Assembly: GCA_031216915.1 (NCBI GenBank)
Contig: CM062297.1
Location: 363,147,704 to 363,211,703, forward strand
Reading direction: 5' to 3'
Length of the DNA: 64,000 nucleotides
DNA from: Pictodentalium vernedei
Lineage: Eukaryota; Mollusca; Scaphopoda; Dentaliida; Dentaliidae
Made by a program: the position numbers and the translations under genes
Part shown: piece by piece, positions 53,640 through 64,000 of the stretch
Layout: the number at the start of each line of letters is the position of its first letter
Numbering within the stretch: position 1 is the first letter of the stretch
Notes under the pieces: model-generated
The model's input: the letters and a program-made list of their open reading frames with translations, nothing else
Told to the model about the DNA's origin: nothing
Databases searched by the model: none

Positions 53640-54620
53640 CCAGAAAATTAAAAAGAATAAACCTACCACAACCTAAAATACCTCCGAAGTTTCTCAATAA
53701 CACCATACAAATATGGATATCATTAGAACCAGCTCATTGAGCATTGTACATTTAAAAGCTTTCAAAAACTAGCTCAGGATAAATGCATTTACCTTAAAAG
53801 TAGTCTCAGATCAACAGTATTTCAGGGTAAAGGAAAAATGAAGGAGAATTCCTGCAGAGATATTAGTTCTCCAGAAAAGCAAAACCCATCCCCTTAAATG
53901 AAATAAAATTTTACTGCATGACGTCATGACAATCATAAACACTGGCCTAATGACATTTGTCACACTTGTCATGCTCTTAAAGGATATGAAGAGAATCTAT
54001 TTCTGATAAGCTTCCATTTGCAATAAGATCCGTCAAGTTGATGGAAGATGTGGGTGTATTGCAAGATAGAAGTCAGTCCTTCCCAATTTAGCAGCTGCTG
54101 TTTATTCTTCACTAAATCTTAACCATTCAGATCATAAACAGTAAGAGTACCATACATGTGCATGTGATTTGGTATAATACTTGAATCAGTCGACACCAGC
54201 TATTAATTTCTTTCCCGTCACTAAATAAGTGCATTACTCAGCTGCTAACCTGATTCATGTCTGCTTAACTGAGATCACCAAGTGATTCTTTTTTCTTTTT
54301 TTTTTAATTCAAGTTGGCTTCATCCTCATCTTAGTCCTCTTTCTGTTTCTTCTCTTGCGTTATATCTACTTTTTACTTCCTGTTATCTTTCTACTGGTTT
54401 AAACAATATTAGTTCAGCAAATGCCTCATGTCATCTTCCAGTCAAATACTCTATCCAACCAGGGAGGCGACTTCCAAAAGCTTATAGCTTACTGTTGAAT
54501 ACCTTATATGTATTCTTTGATTATGTTTTATTGCACTGTATACTATTAATTTCATGAGTTGTTCCTTTTTATCTGTTTGCAAGAAGTGTACAATTGAAAC
54601 TTCCAGTATTAAAATATTGT
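53640..54620. other. Upstream intron or flank without recognised exon
   Basis: Only a partial hairpin repeat at 53,700-53,750 was recognised. The preceding ANKFN1 exon was searched for on the minus strand and not found. Confidence 0.45.
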
Positions 54621-54831
54621 TTAACCCTTTACCTGACATGAAAAATAGACGACTCTTGCAAACAAAATTCCTGAATAACTAATTTTTTAACTTTTTTGTC
54701 TCAAAAACATAGGTTATGACCCTTCATTAGAATGACCTCAACAGGCTCGTTCCAAAGATAATGAAAATTAATTGGCAATTTCTGTGAATAACGCTGGCCG
54801 GTTTTGGCCGTTACACTGGTTAAAGGGTTAA
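54621..54831. mobile_element. TTAA-1 hairpin MITE
   Basis: TTAACCCTTTACCTGACATG at the left; TTACACTGGTTAAAGGGTTA then A at the right; about half of the central palindrome is deleted. Confidence 0.8.
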
Positions 54832-54974
54832 ACTAAACAGTAAGATTACAGCAGTCTTCACTGTCCCTACAGTAGACAATGCTTATAAAGACAGGGACTA
54901 TATGATATTTTTTCAGATGCTGAATGACATGTGAACTTGTAGGATATTTCAACTAATATATTCAACCTGAAGCC

Positions 54975-55338
54975 ATGTACGTGATGTGGCTCAGTGGTTA
55001 TGGAATTGAACTTCAAACCGAAATGTCCCAGGTTCAATCCCAGCCAGAGGCAACTGCGTTGTGTCCTTGGGCAAGGCACTTAATCCCTATTGTCTGCATA
55101 GAGGGAGGGGGGCAGATTGGCACTGTGTAGTAAGACATACTGCACGTCGAAGGTGCACTTATCTTCAACCAATGCTAACCCTGCTCGTATGGAGTTAGTA
55201 CGTTAGGAAATCGGACAGTTGCTCGCCATTGCTCGGTGGTCCTCTCTGGGTACTCCAGCTTCTTCCACCTGTAAAACTGTCTGACATGAGGTGACACTGG
55301 CTGTCAAAAGTGCTGTTAAATACCAATAAATAAACAAG
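54975..55338 (+). mobile_element. Full-length SINE (type S1) with tRNA-like head
   Basis: Head GTGATGTGGCTCAGTGGTTA (A box) and GGTTCAATCCC (B box), then the S1 body (CAAGGCACTTAATCCC, ACCAATGCTAACCCTGCTCG) and an (AATA)n tail. The head differs from the 14-kb copy more than the body does. Confidence 0.85.
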
Positions 55339-55340
55339 AG

Positions 55341-58300
55341 CAACGCAAAGCGTGGCATATGCCCCCAACGGTGTCATAAAAGGGTAGGTAAGTCTCTCGT
55401 GGCATGACCAAATCAAAAGGAAGCTTCCTCTAGACACCAATAAAACATCAACAACAAAAAAATGATTTGAGTCAGCATTCATTATAGTTATTAGATGGAA
55501 ACCAAATTCAATATGGCCACCATAGTGGCCATATTGAATTGGCCAGCTGATCCAAAATCAAAAGGAAGCTTCCTCTAGACACCAATAATGCATAACCAAA
55601 AATTGAAATTGATTTGAGTCAGTATTCATTAGTAATTGGATGGAAGCCAAATTCAAGATGGCCACCATGGAAGCTATAATGAATTGGCCATTGGCGGCCA
55701 GCTGACGGGTCCAAAATCAAAAAGGAAACTTCCTCTAGACACCAACAATGCATAATTAAGAAATAAAAATGATTTGAGTCAGCATTCATTAGTTATTGAA
55801 TGGAAACCACATTCAATATGGCCACCATGGTGGCCATATTGAATTGGCTAGCTGGACCAAAATCGAAAAGAAGCTTGGTCTACAGACCAATAATCCATAA
55901 CCAAAAACTTAAATTGATTCGAGTCAGTATTTATTAGTTATTGAACGGAAACCAAATTCAAGATGGCCACCATAATGAACTGGCCAATGGCGGCCATCTT
56001 GGTTCAGTTAACTTGTCCAAAATCGAAAGGAAGCTTCCTCTAGACACCAACAATGCAAAATTAAATGAAAGTGTCAATGACACTGTAGCTTAACTTGTGT
56101 GTTGTGTTTGATGAAAAGGATAATGTTCAATGTTTATGAAAGGATTATGAAATAAGACAAGAATTGTGATAATTGGGAATATGTTCATTTCTGTTCCCTG
56201 TATGCTATGTTTTTGATAAAAATAATATGAGGTGTTCACTGTACTAAAGAGCTGAGGGGTGGGTTAATGTGACCTCACAGTTAATGTATGTGGCCCTCAC
56301 AGTTAATGTATATCAATGAAAGTTACCAAGTTACAGTGATATTATTCCAAAACGAGTCATCCTATCAAGTTACATTGAAATCCCTTCATAAATATGGCCT
56401 GTAGACTGTGCTAAAGGTTTTCGGGCTTCGGGCCCCTGTAGACATCAGTTTCCCAATTGCATTCTCATCTAGACATTATATGAAGTCAACCTATCAAGTT
56501 ACAATGAAATCCCTTCATAAATATGACCTGTAGACTGTGCTAAAGGTTTTTGGGCATTGGGCTCGGGCAGCCATCATGATTGAATGATCGCAACCAAAAG
56601 GGGACATTCTCATCTGGGCATCACCTGGAGTGATCCTACGAAGAAGTTACAATGATATCCCTTCATAAATATGACCTGTAGACTGTGCTCATGGTTTTCG
56701 AGCTTCAGGCCCCTGAAGCCGTCACAGTTGACCAATCATGACCAAAGGGGGATGTCATCATCTAGGCATTATATGGAGTCAATCTAACAGGTTACAATGA
56801 AATCCTTCCATAAATATGACCGTTTGCCTATGCTAAAGGTTTTTGGGCTTGGCACCCATCAAGGCTGAATGATCGCGATCAAAATGGGACGTTCTCATCT
56901 AGACATTATTTGGAGTCATCCTACCAAGTTACAATGAAATCCCTTCATAAATATGACCTGTGGACTGTGCAAAAGGTTTTCGGGCTTCAGGCCCCTGTAG
57001 CCATCACAGTTGCCTAATGGTGTCCAAAAGGGGCTGTTCTCATCTGGACATTATATGAAGTCAACCTACCAAGTTACAATGAAATCCCTTCATAAATGTG
57101 ACCTGAAGACTGTGCTAAAGGTTTTCGGGCTTTGGGCTCGGGCAGCCATCATGGTTGAATGATCACAACCAACAGGGGACATTCTCATCTGGACATCATC
57201 TGGAGTGATCCTACGAAGTTACAATGAAATCCCTTCATAAATATGACCTGTAGACTGTGCTCAAGATTTTTCGGGCTTTGGGCACCTGTAGCCATCATAG
57301 CTGACCAATCACAACCAAAAGGGGATGTCATCATCTAGGCATTATATGGAGTCAACCTAACAAGTTACAATGAAATCCTTCCACAAATACGACCTATAGA
57401 CTATGCTAAAGGTTTTTCCTTCATAAATATCACCTGTAGACTGTGCTAAAGGTTTTCGGGCTTCAGGCCCCTGTAGCCGTCACAGTTGCCTAATGGTGTC
57501 CAAAAGGGAATGTTCTCATCTAGACATTATTTGGAGTCAACCTACCAAGTTACAATGAAATCCCTTCATAAATATGACCTGTAGACTGTGCTAAAGGTTT
57601 TCAGGCTTCGGGCTCGGGCAGCCATCATGGTTGAATGATCGCAACCAAAGGGGACATTCTCATCTGGGCATCATCTGGAGTGATCCTACAAAGTTATAAT
57701 GAAATCCCTTCATAAATATGACCTGTAGACTGTGCTCAAGGGTTTCAGGCTTCGGGCACCTGTGGCCATCACAGTTGACCAATCACAACCAAAAGGGGAT
57801 GTCATCATCTAGGCATTATATGGAGTCAATCTAACAGGTTACAATGAAATCCTTCCATAAATATGACCTTTTGCCTATGCTAAAGGTTTTTGGGCTTGGC
57901 ACCCATCAAGGCTGAATGATCATGATCAAAATGGGACGTTCTCATCTAGACATTATTTGGAGTCATCCTACCAAGTTACAATGAAATCCCTTCATAAATA
58001 TGACCTGTGGACTGTGCAAAAGGTTTTTGGGCTTCGGGCTCCTGTAGCCGACCCAGTTGCCCAATCAAGTCCAAAAGGGGACTTTCTCATCAAGACATTA
58101 TATGAAGTCAACCCACCAAGCTACAATGAAATTCCTCAATAAATATGACCTGTAGTCTGTGCTAAAGGTTTTCGGGTTTTGGGCTCGGGCAGTCATCACG
58201 GTTGGCAGATCACGCCCAAATGGGGAATTCTCATCTAGACATCATAAGGAGTCATCCTACCAAGTTACAATGAAATCCCTCCATATTAAACATGACCTGC

Positions 58301-58975
58301 AGACTGTGCTAAAAGTTTTTGGGTTTTGGGCTTGGGCAGCCATCACGGTTGACAGATCAAGCCCAAAAGGGGACATTCTCATCTAGGCATTATACAGAGG
58401 CATCCTACCAAGTTACAATGAAATCCCTTCATAAATACGACCTGTAGACTGTGCTAATGGTTTTCAGGTTTTGGGCTCGGGCAGCCATACCGGTTGACCG
58501 ATCATGACCAAAAGGGGACGTTCTCATCTGGACATGACCCCAAACCTGCATATGAAATTTCATGACGATCAGACAAGAACTGCAGGGTGTAGCCCGTGCT
58601 AAAGGAAAATGTGAACAGACTCACAGACTCATAGACTAACAGACTTCTGCACACATGATGGCAATAGCTTATCTTGACTTTGTCAAGTTAAGCTAAAAAT
58701 TGAAATGATTCCAGTCAGCTTTCACTAGTTAATGGACGGAAACCAAATTCAATATGGCTGCCATGGTAGCCATATTCAATTGGCCAGCTAGACCATAATC
58801 GAAAGGAAGCATTGTCTAGTCATCTACAAGTTACTCTAAAATTAAGATTTGATCAAATAAGCGGTTCTTTAATTATTTGACGGAAACCAAAAGTTAACGC
58901 CGGATGACAGATGGATGGACATGGTGAAAACATAATGCTCCCGAGAGAATCTCTCGGGAGCATAATAAATAAATA
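55341..58975. mobile_element. Tandem-repeat element (about 180-190-bp units) split by the second pearl/Helentron-like copy
   Basis: Starts CAACGCAAAGCGTGGCATAT. Units carry GGAAGCTTCCTCTAGACACC, GATTTGAGTCAGCATTCATT and a local palindrome around AATATGGCCACCATAGTGGC. About four units run to 56,062 and the array resumes at 58,699 for one or two units. It closes with the hairpin CTCCCGAGAG-AAT-CTCTCGGGAG and CATAATAAAT. The terminal hairpin again suggests a Helentron-like 3' end. Confidence 0.7.
56063..58698. mobile_element. Pearl/Helentron-like element with tandem monomers, copy 2
   Basis: Same 5' block (AAATGAAAGTGTCAATGACA, almost identical for over 230 bp) and same 3' hairpin block (CTTGACTTTGTCAAGTTAAG, CTAAAA) as 6,792-10,428, with fewer monomers (about 16). 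Monomers again fall into four classes that recur in the same order. It is inserted inside a unit of another tandem array. Confidence 0.83.
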
Positions 58976-58992
58976 ACCTGCAGCCATAAAAA

Positions 58993-59180
58993 CACTAACC
59001 TTTTGCACACAGATGTCAAAATACTGAAATTTCCAGCTGAACATTTTTCACATTATGTAACTGGGAATTTAACCAATTCAATCTCGTGTGACAGAGCTCA
59101 ATGAGATCTTTCACAAAAGACTGAATTGGTTAAATTACCCAGCATGTTGAGAGTAAAACTAAATGACTAAATGTTGTAGC
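58993..59180. mobile_element. TTAA-4 MITE, diverged
   Basis: CTAACCTTTTGCACACAGAT, GGGAATTTAACCAATTCAAT and inverse around GAGCTCAATGAG. The right terminus is lost. Confidence 0.6.
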
Positions 59181-60005
59181 GAAAACAAGAACTGTTTCTG
59201 AAGGCAATTCATACTCACACTGCAGTGCTGGACTGATGAAGCAAAAATGAATTAAAAACAATCACTGAAAATTTAACAAAATAAGACCATAACTCAGGTG
59301 AAAATAGTGTAGATCAGTTCAACATGTGGTGAAAGCCAGTCATCCCAAGGATGCCATATACCAAATTCCCTTGAAATCTAACCACTCACTGCAGATGTAT
59401 GGATGGACATACAGATGGATGGACAGATGGACTTGCCTAAAATTAGGGTTTATGTGGCTAAAATATTTGAGGAATTTAAAATGCATGGACAACCATTAAA
59501 AGCTCTTTTATAAAATCAAATCTCTGGGTACTGTAACCCTTTCAGCTTACTGCCCCTAACCCTAACAAAAAAAACCCCAGAAAATACAATACCCACTTTT
59601 TGTCACTTAGTAGCCACATAAACCATTTTAGCCACATAACACACTTTTTTGGACACATAAACACCAATTTGTAACTTCAAATTTATGTGGCTAGCCACAT
59701 AAATCAGACGGGACACAACAACTCTTTCCCATATCAATGCTATGACAAAAACCACTGAAAAAGATGGTTTCTCTCCATACAACAATTTTGGTTAAGTCAG
59801 TTTGCCAGAAAAGAGAGTAGGTCACAGTGTCAAGAAATAATGGCAAGTAGTCATATTCATCCACACTTGTAGGTAATCTTCTGTAAAGATTCCTGTATAA
59901 TGTTCCACAAACAGAAATTTGTTTTCTCTTCTCTAATCTTATAATGACTTTTCTATGGGTCATTATCATTTTATGGGTCATTATCATTTTAATATTTTAC
60001 CATTC

Positions 60006-60170
60006 ATTAACACTCTTCACTCTGTTGTCAAAATGGCAAAGTCTTCAGCAGCAAATATTTCCAATAATGCAGTTTGATATTTAACCAAATATACCTTGTT
60101 TGCTGGAGCTTGGTGACTTCTATCAAACAAGATATAATTGGTTAAATTCAGAGTTAAACAAGAGAAAAAC
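60006..60170. mobile_element. TTAA-4 MITE, diverged
   Basis: ATTAACACTCTTCACTCTGT, GATATTTAACCAAATATACC and inverse. Confidence 0.6.
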
Positions 60171-60384
60171 AGAGTGATTGCAGCTGGTGATTGGAGAAAA
60201 TTCTGTTGCACTACCAGAGTGGCAGGGCTTAACAAACAACCTGTACATATTATCAGGTGATTCCTTGTATTAACACACCTTATTGCCAGTCCACTTATAT
60301 TGGTATAAACTGCCCTAGTGAACTGATGATCTGATTGACACACTGGCCTCAACAGATTGAAATGAGGTAGGTAAAATAAGAAGT

Positions 60385-60432
60385 GAATGATGATGATGAT
60401 GATGATATGATGATGATGATGATGATGATGAT
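60385..60432. repeat. (GAT)n microsatellite
   Basis: GATGATGATGATGATGATAT then further GATGAT units. Confidence 0.95.
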
Positions 60433-60445
60433 AGAAATGGTAAGC

Positions 60446-60696
60446 TTAACTGTTTACCCAACGTAATGGCCAAAAACGGCCAACGCGATTCCCAAAATTC
60501 ACCATTAAATTTTTATTACTTTTTCATTTTTTGTCACAAAAACATAGCTTATGAAACCTCATTGGAATGATCGCAGCGAGCTCGTTCGAATGAGGGGGTC
60601 ATAAGCTATGTTTTTGAAGCAAAAAATAAAAAAATTAGTGCTTCAAGAATGTTATTTGCAAGTGTCGTCTGCTTTTCGTGTTACGTAAAGGGTTAA
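60446..60696. mobile_element. TTAA-1 hairpin MITE
   Basis: TTAACTGTTTACCCAACGTA at the left, CGTGTTACGTAAAGGGTTAA at the right. Hairpin AAAACATAGCTTATGAAACC and inverse. Confidence 0.8.
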
Positions 60697-60782
60697 TGAT
60701 TAGTCTAAAGTGCCTTCTTCAAGAATGTACATAATGCCAATAATCTATCTCAATTTCACGGTTTTATTATAAATATCCAACT

Positions 60783-61053
60783 AAGGCCTAAAACAGTCAA
60801 AAATCTGTTTCTCAGGCCCTCCTGCATGGTCCTATTGGCTGCCACATGCTCTCTTTTTATAACCAATGCAAACTTAACAAATTAAAAATTGAATGGTTTA
60901 TATCTGATATTTTACCCAAGTTAATAAAATTGATAAATTTGTCCCTTGAGTGCAACAAGACTTTGCAATGCTTTAGCATTACAAAGCCTTGTTGCACTCA
61001 AGGGATGAAACACACCACCACCCATGCTATTCTGTAGATTATGAGGCCTAAAA
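60783..61053. mobile_element. GGCC-ended MITE, right end missing
   Basis: AGGCCTAAAACAGTCAAAAA and TCTGTTTCTCAGGCCCTCCT at the left, hairpin TCCCTTGAGTGCAACAAGAC. It stops at a C-run (61,060). A matching right end (GGCCTGAGAAATAGAAGATC) lies 1.3 kb away at about 62,340, so a tandem array appears to sit within it. Confidence 0.65.
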
Positions 61054-61059
61054 CATAAA

Positions 61060-62325
61060 ACAACCCCCCCCCCCCCCCTCCCCCTCCCCAAAGATGTTGT
61101 ATACCAAATATGAAAGCATTCTGACTGGTGGATCTGAAGAAGAAGATTTTTAAAGAAATTTCCTCATATTGCACTAAGTTAAAATTTGGGCTGCCATAGC
61201 AAGCCCAAAAATACACTTAGGGACCTGATTTGAACGCTATCGAAGCTAACCCCCCTAGAGATGTTGTGTACCAAATATGAAAGCATTCTTACTGGTGGAT
61301 CTGAAGAAGAAGATTTTTAAAAATTATCCCCATATTGAACTAAGTTAAAATTTGGGCTTCCATAGGAAGACCAGTCACCAAGGGACTTGGTTTGAACAAT
61401 CTTGAATCTGACCCTCTTAACAATGATGTATACCAAACATTAAAAGATTCTGACTGGTGGTTCTGAAGAAGAAGATTTTTAAAGAATATTCCCCATATTG
61501 CCCTGAGTTAAAAATTTGGGCTCCTGTATTGAGCCCAAATATGCACCAATGGGCTTCATTTTAACAAACTTGTATCTGACTCCACTATGGATGCTGTATA
61601 CCAAATATCAAAAGATTCTGACCACTGGTTCTGAAGAAAAGAGCTTTTTAAATTTTTGCAAATATATGCTGACTCAGCATTTTTTTTATGCCCTCTACAG
61701 AACACCCTAACATAACCGATGACATTTTTTTTACCATTCAGTTCTACTGGTCCTAAGAATGCTTCATACCAAATAACAGTTATCTGTTCCATGTGGTTTA
61801 GAAAATGGGCGTTTGAAAATATTTCTATTTTTAGCTCCTGGGGTTCCCATGGGGATGTGGAAATTTTTTTTTTGCATGAGTCAAGTACTTATGACCAAAT
61901 AATACCACATACTAAATTTGTTTCAAATCAGACGACTGGTTCAGAAAATAGAAAATTTGGGCGGGGTCAAAAATTTTACCCCTCCCATTACAAAGCCAAA
62001 TACTGCGGCACAAAATTCCTTTGAACAAACTTGATTCTACACCTCAAAAGAAAACTCCATAACAAATATCAAGTCATCGTACTCACTATTTCATGAGAAG
62101 CTTTTAAAAATATTTTGGAGCATTTTCCCCCACCCCCTCCCTATGGGGCTGGACTTGTTGAGTTGAACAAAAATGCAATGCCCCTTCGGGACCATCACTC
62201 ACACAAACTTTCACTTGAATTGGCCCAGTGGTTTTGGAGGAGAAGACCAAAAGATGGTGTTGATGGACGACGGACTGCACGATTAGATAAGCTCAGCTTG
62301 ACTTTGTCTCTCTCACCTGCATGCT
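61060..62325. repeat. Diverged tandem array, about 160-bp period, inserted in a GGCC MITE
   Basis: Units repeat GATGTTGTATACCAAATATG, GACTGGTGGATCTGAAGAAG and TTAAAATTTGGGCTCC-type text at about 61,093, 61,261, 61,421 and 61,589, then fade. It ends near GATTAGATAAGCTCAGCTTG, ACTTTGTC, like the 3' block of the pearl/Helentron-like elements. Related to 10,790-11,318. Confidence 0.65.
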
Positions 62326-62429
62326 ATTTTACAAAAAATGGCCTGAGAAATAGAAGATCTGTTTTATGGGGCCTGAGCTAAGATTCTTACTTATAACCAG
62401 GACATAGAGGATATCTACGCTGTTTTAGT

Positions 62430-62965
62430 GTATATCGAGAATTATCTGATGAGTGTGGACCTGAAAGTTTTATTTTTCACGAGCGCTTGCTAGATAAAAA
62501 TAGTGTACATTTTCTTTTTATTATATGCTACGTGACATTTTACTGTGCAATATTCAGCCCAATTTCACTGCAAACACATATGTTTCAAAACAATAACAAA
62601 GATCAGCTGATAGTACATTCAAGGCGACGTTCAAGATGCCGTCATGCACCAAAGCGTAATGTCATTTAGGAAGCTACTGAAAAAATGCATCGTGTGGACC
62701 TGAAAATATTATTTTTCACTTGTGCACGCGCTCCTGAAAAATAAAATTTTCAGGTCCACACTCATGAGATAATTCCCGATACTGACTAAAATAGAGTAGA
62801 TTTTCTATTCATTATATGCTACGAGACATTTTATTGCACACAATTCAGCCCAATTCGATCCCAAATGAGTATGTTTCAAAACAATAACAAAGACCAGCTG
62901 GTCCTTCCATAAAGGCGATGTCATGTGCCGAAGCGTGATGTCATTTAGGAAACTACCAAGGGATA
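62430..62965. repeat. 293-bp direct repeat flanking a long hairpin
   Basis: TTATATGCTACGTGACATTT (62,520) recurs at 62,813. Between them GTGTGGACCTGAAAATATTA (62,692) pairs with the inverse AAAATTTTCAGGTCCACAC ending near 62,761. Confidence 0.75.
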
Positions 62966-63169
62966 TTTATCGATATCTATCGAGTTGATGCGTATTGAGA
63001 AATATCTTTTAGATAATTTGCGATAATTCACAGGCTAGCATATAATAAAAGGGAATATTCCTTATGAGAGGATTCCAGTACCTACTCAAAAACAGTAGGT
63101 ACATGATTGTATTTTTATTAAATGTGTTGTGATGTTTTAATTGCAATTAAAACATGTTTTCATTCCAAC

Positions 63170-63412
63170 TAAATGGGGGCATGGAGGTGCTGTGTACTAA
63201 GGCATACTGCACGTCGATGGTGCACTTGTCTTCAACCAATGCTAACACCCGCTTGTGTGGTTAGTATGTTGGGGAGTCTGAAGGTTGCTTGTCACTGCTC
63301 AGTGGTCCTCTCTGGGTACTCAGTCTTCCCCCACCTGTAAAACTGTACAACATGAGGTTACCCTGTCTGTCGAAAGTGTCATCAAATCCCAATAAATAAA
63401 TAAACAGATAAA
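63170..63412 (+). mobile_element. SINE (type S1), head missing
   Basis: GGGGGCATGGAGGTGCTGTG, TGCACTTGTCTTCAACCAAT, ACTGTACAACATGAGGTTAC, (AATA)n tail. Confidence 0.8.
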
Positions 63413-63539
63413 TTGATACCAAATGCCCAAAACATGCAGTGATATCAACATACAGTAATTGCATAATGTGCGTCACTTCAGGAATTTACTCTCTTATATC
63501 TGTTGTGATGTTAGATATCAAAACATATTTGTTTGACAT

Positions 63540-63765
63540 TATCTATTTATTTATTTATGTATTTATTTCGGGTCACATATTTCTGACCGTAACATGGATA
63601 TAAAGTCAAGTCGTCAAGTCTAGCCAATCATTTATACCCATGTTGAACATTTTAGAGGACATCCACCCCAAGCATTGGTGACTGCGTCTTAATTTACTAG
63701 TAAATCAAAGCATGTTTACTACAGCAAACAAGCATCACTTCACTTCCTGGGGTTCCCAGAAGGAG
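63540..63765 (-). mobile_element. SINE (type S2)
   Basis: (TTTA)n tail, GGGTCACATATTTCTGACCG, CAAGCATTGGTGACTGCGTC, CATCACTTCACTTCCTGGGG. Confidence 0.78.
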
Positions 63766-63849
63766 ACAATTCCTGCTGTCTTAGAAGATAGCATCTAATA
63801 AAATGTTATATTCACTTGAATATGTTCTGTTACATTATAACCCCCTCTT

Positions 63850-64000
63850 CTAGCCAAGTCATAGCTGCCTATGTGGGCAGCCAAGACCTGGTTAAAATCA
63901 CTTGCATGATTATCAGATAACTGTTCAAATGTCTTCCTCATTTTCACCTGTCCTGAAGTCACGAAAGTTGTCAAAGTTGGACTTGAGATCTTGAGGCTTG
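63850..64000. mobile_element. TTAA-7 MITE fragment at window edge
   Basis: AGCCAAGTCATAGCTGCCTA, GGGCAGCCAAGACCTGGTTA, AAAGTTGTCAAAGTTGGACT. Cut by the window end. Confidence 0.5.

Noticed and set aside
60017-60352. 111-codon minus-strand frame
   Set aside because: Most of it overlaps a diverged TTAA-4 MITE; no protein similarity recognised.

Overview
The window looks like bilaterian animal nuclear DNA, probably from a marine invertebrate. A mollusc-like or other lophotrochozoan source is a guess from repeat style and cannot be settled by eye. It is AT-rich, with one long intron-rich gene and a very dense load of small non-autonomous transposons, SINEs and tandem-repeat elements. No prokaryotic operons, rRNA or tRNA genes, or CRISPR arrays were seen.

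The single cellular gene lies on the minus strand, from 53,333 down to 21,149. Sixteen exons could be assembled by hand. All have GT/AG borders and the reading phases agree at every junction. Together they encode the last 924 residues of an ankyrin-repeat, fibronectin type III and Ras-association protein of the ANKFN1 / Nmf9 / Drosophila wide awake (WAKE) family. The N-terminal exons were not found and probably lie beyond the right edge. The protein ends in Thr-Ala-Val, which fits a class I PDZ ligand.

Left of the gene (1-21,000) there is no convincing cellular gene. This part holds: a Tc1/mariner element (1,493-5,185) whose transposase is frameshifted and split by a 2.2-kb palindromic insertion; a short stretch with three perfect CRE sites and a YY1-type site (5,640-5,870); a 3.6-kb element (6,792-10,428) made of about 22 monomers of about 143 bp between conserved ends, with a 3' hairpin like those of Helentron or 'pearl' elements; and many SINEs and hairpin MITEs.

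Inside the introns and to the right of the gene, the same families recur. They are TTAA-flanked hairpin MITEs (piggyBac-like ends CCCTTTACC), hAT-like MITEs with 8-bp target duplications, GGCC-ended MITEs, SINEs with either a tRNA-like or a 5S-rRNA-like head, a non-LTR retrotransposon tail (51,541-52,150), and a second copy of the tandem-repeat element (56,063-58,698) nested in another tandem array. Nesting is common and lets several insertions be ordered in time. Repeat family names used here (TTAA-1, TTAA-2, GGCC and so on) are local labels only.
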